Positions 41,041 through 49,161 are shown, numbered from the stretch's first letter. The stretch is 64,000 nt of DNA from an uncultured Oscillibacter sp. (GCA_910576865.1 CAJTKE010000003.1:124001-188000); one strand, 5' to 3'. Notes: a model not told the origin generated them from the letters alone. Translations and numbers: made by a program.

Positions 41041-41430
41041 ATGGAAGAAGAAGGCATCGTCTCCATCTGGCTTGGCAATTTTGAGAGTATGGAAGCCCTG
41101 GCCCTGTACGCCGAGAACCGCTTCAAGCGCAACGAGAACGGCGAGAAGGTCCCCTCCTTCACCCAGGACTTTTTCAACGGCGACCTCTGGCCCTTTGAGC
41201 CGGAGGTGTTCGACTATGAGTTCAACGGCGCCCCCTCCCAGGACCCGGCCGTGGTGGCGGCGCCCCTGGGCGAGGAGCTGTGCGCCGCCCTGACGGAGGT
41301 TTACTCCAAGGGCTTCGACCAGCCTTACAACGCAATCCTCGCCGTCTACGACTACCAGTTCGAGGGCAGCCGCCATGTCCCCGGCGCCCCGGCCCAGTTC
41401 GTGGGCTCCTTCTCCTACATAGAGCGCTGA
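41041..41430 (+). CDS. Immunity protein 22-like small protein
   Basis: A 129-residue acidic protein. The opening SIWLGNFESMEALALYAE, SFTQDFFNGDLWPFEPEVF and the ending NAILAVYDYQFEGS and FVGSFSYIER resemble the Imm22 family, which protects against polymorphic toxins. No toxin gene is next to it, so it is an orphan. GGAGG is nine bases before the ATG and it has its own promoter. Confidence 0.7.
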   Translation: MEEEGIVSIWLGNFESMEALALYAENRFKRNENGEKVPSFTQDFFNGDLWPFEPEVFDYEFNGAPSQDPAVVAAPLGEELCAALTEVYSKGFDQPYNAILAVYDYQFEGSRHVPGAPAQFVGSFSYIER

Positions 41431-41570
41431 GCAAGGGGCAGGCCCCTTGGGGAACGGGCGGGGACAGAGCCCCGTCCCTACACAATTCCATCAAGGATGT
41501 CCTGCAGGGGGCGGGCTCTGTCCCGCCCCGCCTCGGGAAACGCCCCGCCCGCCGGGGCATATTTTTTTAT
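41431..41570. repeat. Palindromic GC-rich repeats
   Basis: A gene-free stretch with an imperfect inverted repeat: GGGCGGGGACAGAGCCCCG near 41448-41468 and GGGGGCGGGCTCTGTCCCGC near 41508-41530, each also self-complementary. No reading frame with a ribosome site. It has the look of a dispersed palindromic repeat. Confidence 0.5.
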
Positions 41571-41586
41571 ACTTTTTTCCAACGGG

Positions 41587-41615
41587 TGAAAGTATCCGCC
41601 CCGCCGGATCGTATC
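41587..41615 (+). promoter_or_regulatory. ECF-type promoter of the sigma factor gene
   Basis: TGAAAG (41587-41592), 17 bases, CGTATC (41610-41615), close to the sigma-W type ECF consensus (TGAAAC and CGTA). It suggests the sigma factor activates its own operon. Confidence 0.55.
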
Positions 41616-41647
41616 CATACTGAGAGCGCTCCAAAGGAGTTGACGCC

Positions 41648-42136
41648 ATGAACACGAACCAGCGGGCGGAGCGGTTGGTCAATGCCTACGCCGACGCCAT
41701 CCTCCGCCTCAGCTACACCTATCTGAAAAACACCCAGGACGCCCAGGACATCTGCCAGACCGTCTTCGTCAAGCTGCTGGCCGAGCCCCGGGAGTTCGAG
41801 AGTGCCGAGCACGAGCGGGCCTACGTCCTCCGCATGGCGGCCAACGCCTGCAAGGACCTTTTGAAAAGCCCCTGGCGGAGGCGGACCTGCGGCCTGGACG
41901 CGGTGCTGGAGGTCCCCGCCCCGGAGGCGGGGGACGGCTCCGTCCTGGCGGCGGTGAACGAGCTGCCCGCCCACTACCGCTGCGTGATCCACCTCTTCTA
42001 CTACGAGGGCTATCAGGCGGCGGAGATCGGGAAAATTCTCGGCGTGCCCACCGCCACGGTTCACACCCGCCTGGCCCGGGGCCGGGCAAGGCTCAAGGAT
42101 ATCTTAGGAGGTATGGACTATGAGCGATCTGTTTGA
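41648..42136 (+). CDS. ECF-type RNA polymerase sigma factor
   Basis: A 162-residue alternative sigma factor. Region 2 is LVNAYADAILRLSYTYLKNTQDAQDICQ (core binding and -10 recognition) and region 4 is ELPAHYRCVIHLFYYEGYQA and IGKILGVPTATVHTRLARGRARLK (-35 recognition). The next gene overlaps by 17 bases and codes a membrane protein likely to be its anti-sigma factor. Confidence 0.93.
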   Translation: MNTNQRAERLVNAYADAILRLSYTYLKNTQDAQDICQTVFVKLLAEPREFESAEHERAYVLRMAANACKDLLKSPWRRRTCGLDAVLEVPAPEAGDGSVLAAVNELPAHYRCVIHLFYYEGYQAAEIGKILGVPTATVHTRLARGRARLKDILGGMDYERSV

Positions 42137-43181
42137 TTACAAAAAGGAGATGAGCGAATTGCGCTTTACGGAGATTCAGAAGAAAGCCCTGGCGGAGGCC
42201 GCCGCCTCCGCCGCCCGGACCCCGGCAAAACGCCGCCGCCCCGTGTTCCGCACGGCCCTGATTGCCGCCGCCATGGCCGCCGTGCTGGTGGTGGGGTCCA
42301 GCGCGGCGGGGATTCTGCCCAGCCCCACGGAGATTTTCGCCCCCCTCTTCGGCGGGGCCGCAGCCCAGACGGAGGTCATTGACAAGATCGGGCGTCCTAT
42401 TGGGGCATCGGACACGGACAATGGCATCACCATCACGGCGGAAGCCATCATGGGCGACCAGTACAACGCCGTCATTGTCTACACCCTCACCCGGGACGAC
42501 GGGGAGCGGTTCCTGCCCGAGGGCAAGAGCCTGGACGAAACCCACCTGATGATAGACGGCTTCAACGGGGCCAGCTGGGTCAGGGGCTGCACCCAAGGCG
42601 GGTCCTGGTTTGTGGACGAGGACCCGGAGGACAACCGGATTCAGCTGGTGGAAACCGCCAGCTCCAATGCGGTCATGACCAAGGGAACCGCCAACGCGAG
42701 TTTTGAGGACCTGCAATACTGGAACACGGAGACGGAACAGGCCGAGCTTCTCTACCCCGGCAAGTGGAAGCTCCGCTTTGAAGTGGACTACGAGGACTGC
42801 TCCCTCCACCTGGGCGGCGGGGAGACCTTCTCCCAGGACGACATGAATTTCACCATCGACGAGCTCACCATCTCCCCCATCGCTGTCCGGGTGGCCTACA
42901 CGGCGGACATGGCGGTGGTCTGGAGCGACGCCCCCAGCGGGCGGCAAAGCCCCGAGGACGCCCCGAAGGCTCAGCGGTTCCTGGAGAACATCGAGATTCT
43001 GCTGACGAAAACCGACGGCACGGTCATCGATCTGGGTGGCTCCGGCGGCCGCGTCAGCCCGGACTATGAGGCGGGCGTCTCCCACTGCTCCAAGGGCCAG
43101 GTCTTTGACGAGATCATCCCCCTGGAGGACATGGCCAGCCTCTCCGTGGGCGGCGTGACCTACGAAATTCCCCACAGCTGA
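42120..43181 (+). CDS. DUF4179-like membrane protein, putative anti-sigma factor
   Basis: A 353-residue protein with a cytoplasmic N-terminus (about 1-42, MSDLFDYKKEMSELRF), one transmembrane helix (about 43-65, ALIAAAMAAVLVVGSSAAGI) and a large outer beta-rich domain. This is the layout of DUF4179-type anti-sigma proteins encoded with ECF sigma factors in Clostridia. The signal it senses is unknown. Overlap with the sigma gene supports a regulatory pair. Confidence 0.82.
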   Translation: MSDLFDYKKEMSELRFTEIQKKALAEAAASAARTPAKRRRPVFRTALIAAAMAAVLVVGSSAAGILPSPTEIFAPLFGGAAAQTEVIDKIGRPIGASDTDNGITITAEAIMGDQYNAVIVYTLTRDDGERFLPEGKSLDETHLMIDGFNGASWVRGCTQGGSWFVDEDPEDNRIQLVETASSNAVMTKGTANASFEDLQYWNTETEQAELLYPGKWKLRFEVDYEDCSLHLGGGETFSQDDMNFTIDELTISPIAVRVAYTADMAVVWSDAPSGRQSPEDAPKAQRFLENIEILLTKTDGTVIDLGGSGGRVSPDYEAGVSHCSKGQVFDEIIPLEDMASLSVGGVTYEIPHS

Positions 43182-43192
43182 ATCCACAAAGA

Positions 43193-43218
43193 AAGGCCGG
43201 GACAATTGTCCCGGCCTT
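43193..43218. terminator. Bidirectional terminator
   Basis: AAGGCCGGGACA pairs with TGTCCCGGCCTT, between two convergent operons. Confidence 0.82.
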
Positions 43219-43222
43219 CGCC

Positions 43223-44173
43223 TTACTCAATTTCAATATGTACCGACTCGTGGAACCGGGGCTCCACCAGTCCCGGGATATCCACCGCGTCGGTGAACCG
43301 CACGTCCTCCGTGTACTCCCGGAGCATGGAGACAACATACGGATGGGGCCGCTCGTCGGGCCGTCCCGCCGCGACGCACACCACGATGGTCTTCGGGGCC
43401 AGGCGGCTGACGCTCTTCCGGGTACTGGAGGTCAGGGATGCATGGTGGGGCAGCTTCAAAATGTCGCAGGGGGCCAGGGTGTCGTTGTCCCAGACCGCGC
43501 CGTACATGTCGCCCCCCAGGACGATCTCCTTCCCATGGTAGTACAGCCTCTGGCGGAGGCTGGAGATGTTCATGGACTTGGTCCAGCGCATCAGGTCGTG
43601 CCGGTTCCGCTCCCCCCGGAAGGCCGCGTCATAGACGGCCCTCTGCCGGGGGTACAGGGCGGGCTCCCCGGCGTAGATGTCCATGGTCAGCTCCTCCGTC
43701 AGGCGGAGGGTTTCCACCTTGTCTCCGGGAAGCTCCACAAACTCCTTCACCCGGCCCGGGTGGGCCCGGAGGGCCCCGGCGTAGATGTCCAGGCAGCGGA
43801 GAAGGTTCCTCGCCGCGCCGGGCAGGCCGTTGTCCCCGTCGGGGTCCAGGGGGCCGTGGCCCTCCGGCGGGACGTAGGTGGAGACCAGTTTGTCCACCGC
43901 CGCCGCCTCCAGCACCCGGCCCAGGCCGCCGATGTGGTCCCGGTGGAAGTGGGTGGCCAGGAGGATGTCCAGCCGGCCGATTCCCTGCTTTCTCAGGAAG
44001 TCCCCGGCGTAGATGCGCCGGGAACGGGGGTCCAGTTCTCCGGGGTGGTCGTCCCGGATCAGGCTGTCGTGCCCGCAGTCCACCAGCATGGAAAAGCGCG
44101 TCCGTCCGCCCTCCAGCTCCCGGACCAGGATGGAATCCCCGTTGCCCACGTTGATGAAGTCCAATGCCAGCAT
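43223..44173 (-). CDS. Metallo-beta-lactamase fold hydrolase, ComEC C-terminal type
   Basis: A 316-residue soluble metal hydrolase. The zinc motif HFHRDHIGGL (HxHxDH) is at about residues 76-85, preceded by the N-terminal FINVGNGDSILV and followed by the later Asp/His (VLGGDMYG, LPHHASL). This resembles the separate ComEC/Rec2 C-terminal domain found as a standalone enzyme. Substrate is unknown; DNA or a phosphodiester is possible. It has its own promoter (TTGCGG 44234-44229, TATCCT 44211-44206). Confidence 0.88.
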   Translation of the reverse strand: MLALDFINVGNGDSILVRELEGGRTRFSMLVDCGHDSLIRDDHPGELDPRSRRIYAGDFLRKQGIGRLDILLATHFHRDHIGGLGRVLEAAAVDKLVSTYVPPEGHGPLDPDGDNGLPGAARNLLRCLDIYAGALRAHPGRVKEFVELPGDKVETLRLTEELTMDIYAGEPALYPRQRAVYDAAFRGERNRHDLMRWTKSMNISSLRQRLYYHGKEIVLGGDMYGAVWDNDTLAPCDILKLPHHASLTSSTRKSVSRLAPKTIVVCVAAGRPDERPHPYVVSMLREYTEDVRFTDAVDIPGLVEPRFHESVHIEIE

Positions 44174-44205
44174 CGGTCCCGCCCCCTCACTTTTTTATTT
44201 AAAAT

Positions 44206-44234
44206 AGGATACCACAGCCCCGGCGGGTCCGCAA
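44206..44234 (-). promoter_or_regulatory. Promoter of the metallo-hydrolase
   Basis: On the minus strand TTGCGG, 17 bases, TATCCT. Confidence 0.5.
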
Positions 44235-44306
44235 GGAAAAGCCCCCGGCCCCGGCGCCAAAATTTCACCCGGATTTTTGGCATCCTGACAAAGGCGGACC
44301 TTTCCC

Positions 44307-45470
44307 CTACGCCCGCCGCCCCGGCAGCTTCTCCGCCAGCAGGCACAGCCCGATGGTCAGCGCCATGTCCGCCAGGGTGCAGCCCACGATCAGGTCCACA
44401 CCCATCAGCGCCCGGTAGGCGGCGAAGCCGATCAGCCAGATCACCAGATTCCGCCCGTCGAAGTCCCCGGCGGAGCGGTCCCGCCTCAGCAGGTAGAAGT
44501 CCGCGATCTGAATGGCGATCATGGGGGCGAAGACGGAGCCGATGAGGTAGAGGAAGCCGGTGATGTCGTCCATGGGGAACAGCATGGCCCCGGCGGTGCC
44601 CAGCAGGGCGGCCCCCACGGCCATCCACCTGCCGGAAAGCCGGGGGCTGATGGACTCGGCGGAGATGCCGGCGGACCAGGCGTCCAGGAAGGTGGTGGTG
44701 ACGGTGGACAGGATCAGGATGGCCAGGGCGGCGAGGCCCAGGCCCGCCTTCACCATGATGACGGCGATGTCGGACTCCCCGGTGAAGATCGCCGCGCCCA
44801 TGCCGATGGCGTACATCCAGGTGGAGACCAGACCATAGACCACGGCGCTGGCCAGCGTGGCCTGGAAGGGCTTTTCCGCCTCCCGGGTGTAGTCGCTGAC
44901 CAGGGGCAGCCAGCTCAGGGGCATGGCCACCGCCAGCTCCACCGCCCCGCCGAAGCTCATGGCCTCCCCCAGCCCGCCGCCATAGGCGCCCCGGGAGAAA
45001 ATCACCCGGCACAGCGCCAGCGTCAGCAGGAACAGCGCCGCCATGGACAGCTTGTTGAGCCACCCCAGATTGGTGACGCCCACCAGAATCCACAGCAGGA
45101 TCAGCCCCCCGATCACCAGACACCAGACCCAGTGCCCGGCGGGGAACACGCTCCCCGCCGCCAGGGCCCCGTCGTAGATCATGATGGCCGTCCAGCCCAC
45201 CAGCTGGAGGACGTTCAGCGCCGCGAAGAACAGCCCGCCCCGCCGGCCGAAGCTCATTTTCACCGTCTCCATGGCGCTCTTCCCGCTCCGAGCGCCGATG
45301 AGGCCCGCCAGGAAGAACAGGGCGCAGCCGATGACGTGCCCGATGACGATGGCGGCGAAGCCCCGGGCAAAGCCCAGGGGGGCGAAGCTGGTGCCGGTGA
45401 GAATCTCCGCCAGGGAGACCCCGGCCCCGAACCAGATGAGGCCGTTTTGAAAGACAGAGGTTTTCTTCAC
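44307..45470 (-). CDS. cytX: Putative hydroxymethylpyrimidine transporter CytX
   Basis: A 387-residue, 12-helix member of the nucleobase:cation symporter 1 family. Marks are FGAGVSLAEILTGTSFAPLG in helix 1, VLQLVGWTAIMIYDGA, and SWLPLVSDYTREAEKPFQ, the NCS1 substrate-site region. CytX proteins sit in TPP-riboswitch operons and bring in hydroxymethylpyrimidine for ThiD, which is the next gene here. The GTG start at 45470 overlaps the thiD stop (GTGA). Confidence 0.88.
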   Translation of the reverse strand: MKKTSVFQNGLIWFGAGVSLAEILTGTSFAPLGFARGFAAIVIGHVIGCALFFLAGLIGARSGKSAMETVKMSFGRRGGLFFAALNVLQLVGWTAIMIYDGALAAGSVFPAGHWVWCLVIGGLILLWILVGVTNLGWLNKLSMAALFLLTLALCRVIFSRGAYGGGLGEAMSFGGAVELAVAMPLSWLPLVSDYTREAEKPFQATLASAVVYGLVSTWMYAIGMGAAIFTGESDIAVIMVKAGLGLAALAILILSTVTTTFLDAWSAGISAESISPRLSGRWMAVGAALLGTAGAMLFPMDDITGFLYLIGSVFAPMIAIQIADFYLLRRDRSAGDFDGRNLVIWLIGFAAYRALMGVDLIVGCTLADMALTIGLCLLAEKLPGRRA

Positions 45471-46282
45471 TCTCGGACCTCCCCGCCGATGAAGCGGCTG
45501 TGGAGGTCCCACATGTGGTCCATGGGCCCGGAGCCGCGGCCCAGGTCCAGCATGGCGGAGAGGGCCCCGGAAATGTACTCCTTCGCCCGCTCCACCGCCG
45601 CCGCCAGGTCCATGCCCTTGGCCAGGTTCGAGGCGATGGCGCTGGAGAGGGTGCAGCCGGTGCCGTGGGTGTTGGGATTGTCCACCCGCCTGGCCAGGAG
45701 CCAGAGGGGTTTTTGCCCCCGCCGCCAGAGGAGGTCGCTGGCGGCGTTCACGTGGTGTCCGCCCTTGCAGAGCACGGCGCAGCCGTAACCCTCGCCGATA
45801 AGCCGGGCGGCGGCTTCCATGTCCTCCGGCGTGTGAATCGCCATGCCGGAGAGAATCTCCGCCTCGGGGATGTTGGGCGTCAGAACCGTGGCCAGGGGCA
45901 GAAGGCGGCTTTTCAGGGTCTCCAGGGCGTCCTCCGAGATCAGCCGGTCCCCGGAGGTGGCCACCATCACCGGGTCCACCACGATGTTCCTCGCCCCGTA
46001 CTCCGTCAGCTTGTCCGCGATGACCTCGATGAGGGGGACGCTGGCCACCATGCCGGTCTTCACCGCGTCGGGGAAGATGTCGGTGAAGACGCAGTCCAAT
46101 TGTTCCGCCAGGAAGTGCGGCGGGGCCTCGTGAATGCTCTTGACGCCGGTGGTGTTCTGGGCCACCAGGGCCGTGACGGCCGTCAGGGCGAATACCCCGT
46201 GGGCGGTCATGGTCTTGATATCGGCCTGGATACCGGCGCCTCCGCTGGGATCGGTCCCGGCGATCGTCAATGCTGTTTTCAT
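45467..46282 (-). CDS. thiD: Hydroxymethylpyrimidine/phosphomethylpyrimidine kinase
   Basis: Adds two phosphates to hydroxymethylpyrimidine. The 271-residue ribokinase-fold protein shows TIAGTDPSGGAGIQADIKT, GARNIVVDPVMVATSGD, the Gly-rich CKGGHH and the catalytic Asp region NTHGTGCTLSSAIA. The ATG at 46282 is preferred to one two codons earlier because GGAG is seven bases upstream. It lies between thiE and cytX under the leftward TPP riboswitch. Confidence 0.97.
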   Translation of the reverse strand: MKTALTIAGTDPSGGAGIQADIKTMTAHGVFALTAVTALVAQNTTGVKSIHEAPPHFLAEQLDCVFTDIFPDAVKTGMVASVPLIEVIADKLTEYGARNIVVDPVMVATSGDRLISEDALETLKSRLLPLATVLTPNIPEAEILSGMAIHTPEDMEAAARLIGEGYGCAVLCKGGHHVNAASDLLWRRGQKPLWLLARRVDNPNTHGTGCTLSSAIASNLAKGMDLAAAVERAKEYISGALSAMLDLGRGSGPMDHMWDLHSRFIGGEVRE

Positions 46283-46375
46283 GTTCATTCTCCTTTTCGC
46301 ATTGAAGTTTTATATCGCGGCGTGAGGTGGTGCCCCCGACACACCGCGTGAAAAACGCCCGCAGGCGGTTTTCCC

Positions 46376-47011
46376 TTACAACTGTTTCGCCAGCTCCAGC
46401 AGCTCCCGGGCGGCGGACTCGATGTCCCGCTGGCCGAAGATGCCGGAGACCACCGCCGCGCCGGCGAGGCCCAGGCCCTTGAGCTCCAGGATGTTCTCCC
46501 GGCTGACGCCGCCGATGGCCACCACGGGGATATCCACCGCCGCCGTGACGGCCCGGATGGTCTCTTTGGAAATGGGCTTCGCGTCGGACTTGGTGCCGGT
46601 AAGGAAGGCCGCGCCGCAGCCCAGGTAGTCCGCCCCCGCCGCCAGGGCCCGGCGGGCCTCCCCCGGCGAGTGGGCGGAGACGCCGACGATTTTATCCGGC
46701 CCCAGCAGCGCCCGGGCCCGGCCGGCCTCCAGGTCGCTCTGGCCCACGTGGACGCCGTCGGCCCCGGAGGCCAGGGCGATCTCCACGCTGTCGTTGATGA
46801 TGCTGACGGCCCCCAGGCGGCGGCACAGGGCCGTGAAGCGCTTCGCCTCCGCCAAAAAGGCGTCGTGGTCCAGGCGCTTCTCCCGGAGCTGGACCACCCC
46901 GGCCCCGCCCCGGACGGCGGCCTCGATCTGGCCCATCAGCGCGTCCTCGTCCGCCGCCCAGGCCCGGTCCGTCACGGCGTACAGCCGCAGGGCTTCCCTG
47001 TCGATGCTCAT
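46376..47011 (-). CDS. thiE: Thiamine-phosphate synthase
   Basis: Joins the pyrimidine and thiazole phosphates to thiamine phosphate. The 211-residue barrel has GAGVVQLREKRLDHD, IINDSVEIALASGADGVHVGQSD, VSAHSPGEARRA and PVVAIGGVSRENI, the phosphate site. It is the first gene behind the leftward TPP riboswitch with GGGAGGAG before the ATG. Confidence 0.98.
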   Translation of the reverse strand: MSIDREALRLYAVTDRAWAADEDALMGQIEAAVRGGAGVVQLREKRLDHDAFLAEAKRFTALCRRLGAVSIINDSVEIALASGADGVHVGQSDLEAGRARALLGPDKIVGVSAHSPGEARRALAAGADYLGCGAAFLTGTKSDAKPISKETIRAVTAAVDIPVVAIGGVSRENILELKGLGLAGAAVVSGIFGQRDIESAARELLELAKQL

Positions 47012-47036
47012 GTGAAACTCCTCCCAACGCGAAAAC

Positions 47037-47067
47037 CCGCGGACAAACCAACCCGGTCCGTCCGCGG
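47037..47067 (-). terminator. Riboswitch-controlled hairpin before thiE
   Basis: On the minus strand CCGCGGAC pairs with GTCCGCGG, followed by GTTTTC. It sits between the TPP aptamer and thiE and is the likely expression platform. Confidence 0.6.
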
Positions 47068-47084
47068 AAAAAACACCGCTTATT

Positions 47085-47167
47085 TCCCTACGTTGGCATG
47101 ATCCAAATCAGGTTCCGGGTCGGGGCCTTCACGGCCCCCTCTCAGCCCGCGCCAGCGGACTCCCCTT
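47085..47167 (-). promoter_or_regulatory. TPP riboswitch (leftward)
   Basis: On the minus strand the aptamer has GGGGAGTCCGC, the core GGGCTGAGAGG, GACCCGGAACCTGATTTGG and ATGCCAACGTAGGGA, all conserved THI-box elements. It controls thiE-thiD-cytX. Confidence 0.96.
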
Positions 47168-47179
47168 TTGTGCAGGAAC

Positions 47180-47208
47180 ATCATACCCCTTTCCATCCGG
47201 ATTTGCAA
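47180..47208 (-). promoter_or_regulatory. Promoter of the thiE operon
   Basis: On the minus strand TTGCAA (47208-47203), 17 bases, TATGAT (47185-47180). Confidence 0.78.
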
Positions 47209-47214
47209 GCCCCC

Positions 47215-47243
47215 TTGACAAACTTTTTCCCCGGTGATATCAT
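47215..47243 (+). promoter_or_regulatory. Promoter of the thiW-thiM operon
   Basis: TTGACA (47215-47220), 17 bases, TATCAT (47238-47243) with an extended TGA. Only six bases separate its -35 from the -35 of the divergent thiE promoter. Confidence 0.82.
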
Positions 47244-47255
47244 AGGGCCGAAAAG

Positions 47256-47330
47256 CGGGGGAGCCGAAAGGCTGAGAGGAAGCAAGCGCTTCGACCCTTT
47301 ACCTGACGCGGATAATGCCGCCGTAGGGAG
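47256..47330 (+). promoter_or_regulatory. TPP riboswitch (rightward)
   Basis: A second complete THI-box aptamer: GGGGGAGCCGAAAGGCTGAG, AGGAAGCAAGCGCTTCGACC, TTTACCTGACGCGG and ATAATGCCGCCGTAGGGA. It precedes thiW-thiM. Confidence 0.95.
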
Positions 47331-47360
47331 TCGATACGGGACTTTTGACGGCGGTGCGCT

Positions 47361-47384
47361 CAGGGGCGGGCCGCCCTGTTTTTT
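47361..47384 (+). terminator. Riboswitch-controlled terminator before thiW
   Basis: CAGGGGCGGGCCGCCCTG hairpin followed by TTTTTT, 31 bases after the rightward TPP aptamer. Confidence 0.8.
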
Positions 47385-47669
47385 GGAAATCTCTTCATGA
47401 AGGAGGTGCGCGCACAGAGGACACACCGGCGTCCCGGCCCCGAGAGCCGGGAGCGGACGGAGGGGGAGCGCCCTGCGCCCGGGCCGGACAATACGGGGGC
47501 CCTCCGGGGTCCCGGCAGCGATGGGAAGCCGTGTTCCGGCGTGAGAGGAGGCCAGGGAGCCTCGACCGAAATTTCCAGGGCGGAAGACCCGCCCGACCTT
47601 GCCATGCAGGGGGAAAGCGCTGCCGCGTGTTTCTCTTTGCCATCTCATGAAAGTGAAGGAGCTGTTCTC
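47385..47669 (+). other. Long leader between terminator and thiW
   Basis: 285 GC-rich bases with small hairpins (for example CCGGCCCCGAGAGCCGGG) but no recognised gene or RNA. The open frame that runs through it in phase with thiW has no family sequence before the thiW ATG. Confidence 0.5.
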
Positions 47670-48182
47670 ATGAAAAACAAATCCGTCCAAAAGCTGGCCC
47701 TGGCCGGCATCCTCTGCGCCGTGGCCGTGGTGGGGAGCCTGCTCTCCTTCCCGGTCTTCGGCAGCAAGTGCGCCCCGGTCCAGCACATGGTCAACGTTCT
47801 CTGCGCCGTCTTCCTGGGCCCCTGGTACGGTCTGGCCGCCGCCTTTGTGGCAAGCCTCCTGCGGAACCTCCTGGGCTGGGGGAGCCTCCTGGCCTTCCCC
47901 GGCAGCATGTGCGGGGCCCTGCTCTGCGGTCTGGTCTGGTGGAAGACAAGGAATCTTCCGGCGACGCTGACCGCCGAGGTGCTGGGCACCGGCGTCCTGG
48001 GGGGCCTCGCCGCCTACCCCGTGGCGAAGGAGCTCATGGGCCTGACGCCGGAGGCCTACACCGTCTACATCATCCCCTTCCTGATCTCCACGGCGGCAGG
48101 GTCCATCCTCGCGGGGGCCCTGGTGTACGCCCTGCGAAAAAACGGGGCCCTGAAATCCATGCAGTCCGCTCTGGAGCGGTAA
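47670..48182 (+). CDS. thiW: ThiW, energy-coupling factor S component (thiazole/thiamine precursor)
   Basis: A 170-residue, six-helix membrane protein of the ThiW family, which gives substrate specificity (probably hydroxyethylthiazole) to a shared ECF transporter. Marks are LALAGILCAVAVVGSLLSFP, GSKCAPVQHMVNVLCAVFLG and FPGSMCGALLCGLVW. The ATG is chosen by AAGGAG eight bases upstream. Its place before thiM, the thiazole kinase, supports the substrate. Confidence 0.92.
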   Translation: MKNKSVQKLALAGILCAVAVVGSLLSFPVFGSKCAPVQHMVNVLCAVFLGPWYGLAAAFVASLLRNLLGWGSLLAFPGSMCGALLCGLVWWKTRNLPATLTAEVLGTGVLGGLAAYPVAKELMGLTPEAYTVYIIPFLISTAAGSILAGALVYALRKNGALKSMQSALER

Positions 48183-48204
48183 TCTCCACCCAACGGGAGG
48201 GCCT

Positions 48205-49011
48205 ATGACAACGCCTGACTTCTCTCTTCCGGAGGCGGTCCGCCGCCGCCGGCCCCTGGTCCACTGCGTTTCCAACCTCGTCTCCGCCGGTGACTGCGCC
48301 AACCTGGCCCTGGCCCTGGGGGCCAGCCCCATCATGGCCCAGGCCCCGGAGGAGATGGAGGCCATCGCCGCCGTCTCCGACGCCGCCGTGCTGAACACCG
48401 GCACGCCGGACGGGGAGAAATTCCGCGCCTGCCTCCTCCGGGGGCAGGCGGCCCAACGGCTGGGGCAGCCGGTGATTCTGGACCCGGTGGGCGTGGGGGC
48501 CAGCCCCTGGCGGCTGGAGCGGGTGGAGGCGCTGCTGGAGCGTTTCACGCCCGCCCTCCTCCGGGTGAACCTGGGGGAGGCCCAGGCCCTGCTGCGCCTG
48601 GAGAGTCAGGAGCGGGGGGTGGACAGCCCCGCCGGCACCCTGGCCCGGCGGGCGGAGCTGGCCCGCCGTCTGGCCCGGGAGCGGGGGACCGCCGTCCTCC
48701 TCACCGGCCCCGAGGACATGGCCTCCGACGGGGAGGCCCTCTGGACCGTCTCCGGCGGCAGCGCCCGCATGACGGAGATCACCGGCGCGGGCTGCATGCT
48801 GTCGGTCCTCTGCGGCGTCTTCGCCGCCGTGGCACCGGACATCCTCACCGCCGCCGTCACCGCCGCCGCCTTCTGGAAGGCCTGCGCCCTGCGGGCGGAG
48901 GAGCGGGCGGAGGGCCCCGGCAGCTTCCGCGCCGCCCTGCTGGACGCCGCCGGGACGCCGGGGGCGGCGGACGGCGCCGCCGGCGTCCAAGTGGAGCGAA
49001 TCCGGTTGTAA
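48205..49011 (+). CDS. thiM: Hydroxyethylthiazole kinase
   Basis: Phosphorylates hydroxyethylthiazole. The 268-residue protein has VHCVSNLVSAGDCANLALAL, the ASPIMAQAPEEM substrate region, LDPVGVGASPWR, LRVNLGEAQALL and the catalytic EITGAGCMLSVLCG. With thiE and thiD it makes thiamine phosphate from salvaged halves. Confidence 0.97.
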   Translation: MTTPDFSLPEAVRRRRPLVHCVSNLVSAGDCANLALALGASPIMAQAPEEMEAIAAVSDAAVLNTGTPDGEKFRACLLRGQAAQRLGQPVILDPVGVGASPWRLERVEALLERFTPALLRVNLGEAQALLRLESQERGVDSPAGTLARRAELARRLARERGTAVLLTGPEDMASDGEALWTVSGGSARMTEITGAGCMLSVLCGVFAAVAPDILTAAVTAAAFWKACALRAEERAEGPGSFRAALLDAAGTPGAADGAAGVQVERIRL

Positions 49012-49085
49012 TCACCGTCCCCGCGCGCCCTCCGGCGCGCGGGGATGTGCTTTTCTCCAAAAATTCTCAATCCGCCCGCATGATG

Positions 49086-49124
49086 TGGACAGGCGGAGAA
49101 TAGGGTGTTATAATAAATTTATTA
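49086..49124 (+). promoter_or_regulatory. Promoter and palindrome before the ZIP gene
   Basis: TGGACA (49086-49091), 17 bases, an extended -10 TGTTATAAT (49106-49114). A perfect 14-base palindrome TAATAAATTTATTA (49111-49124) overlaps the -10 box and could be a metal-repressor site. Confidence 0.6.
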
Positions 49125-49161
49125 GGATATCGCTTGGGGAAAGAGAGGACAGATCATTCGT

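Noticed and set aside
47397..47669. N-terminal extension of thiW
   Set aside because: The frame stays open upstream but encodes Arg/Gly/Pro-rich sequence without family match; the AAGGAG-led ATG at 47670 gives the normal ThiW length.
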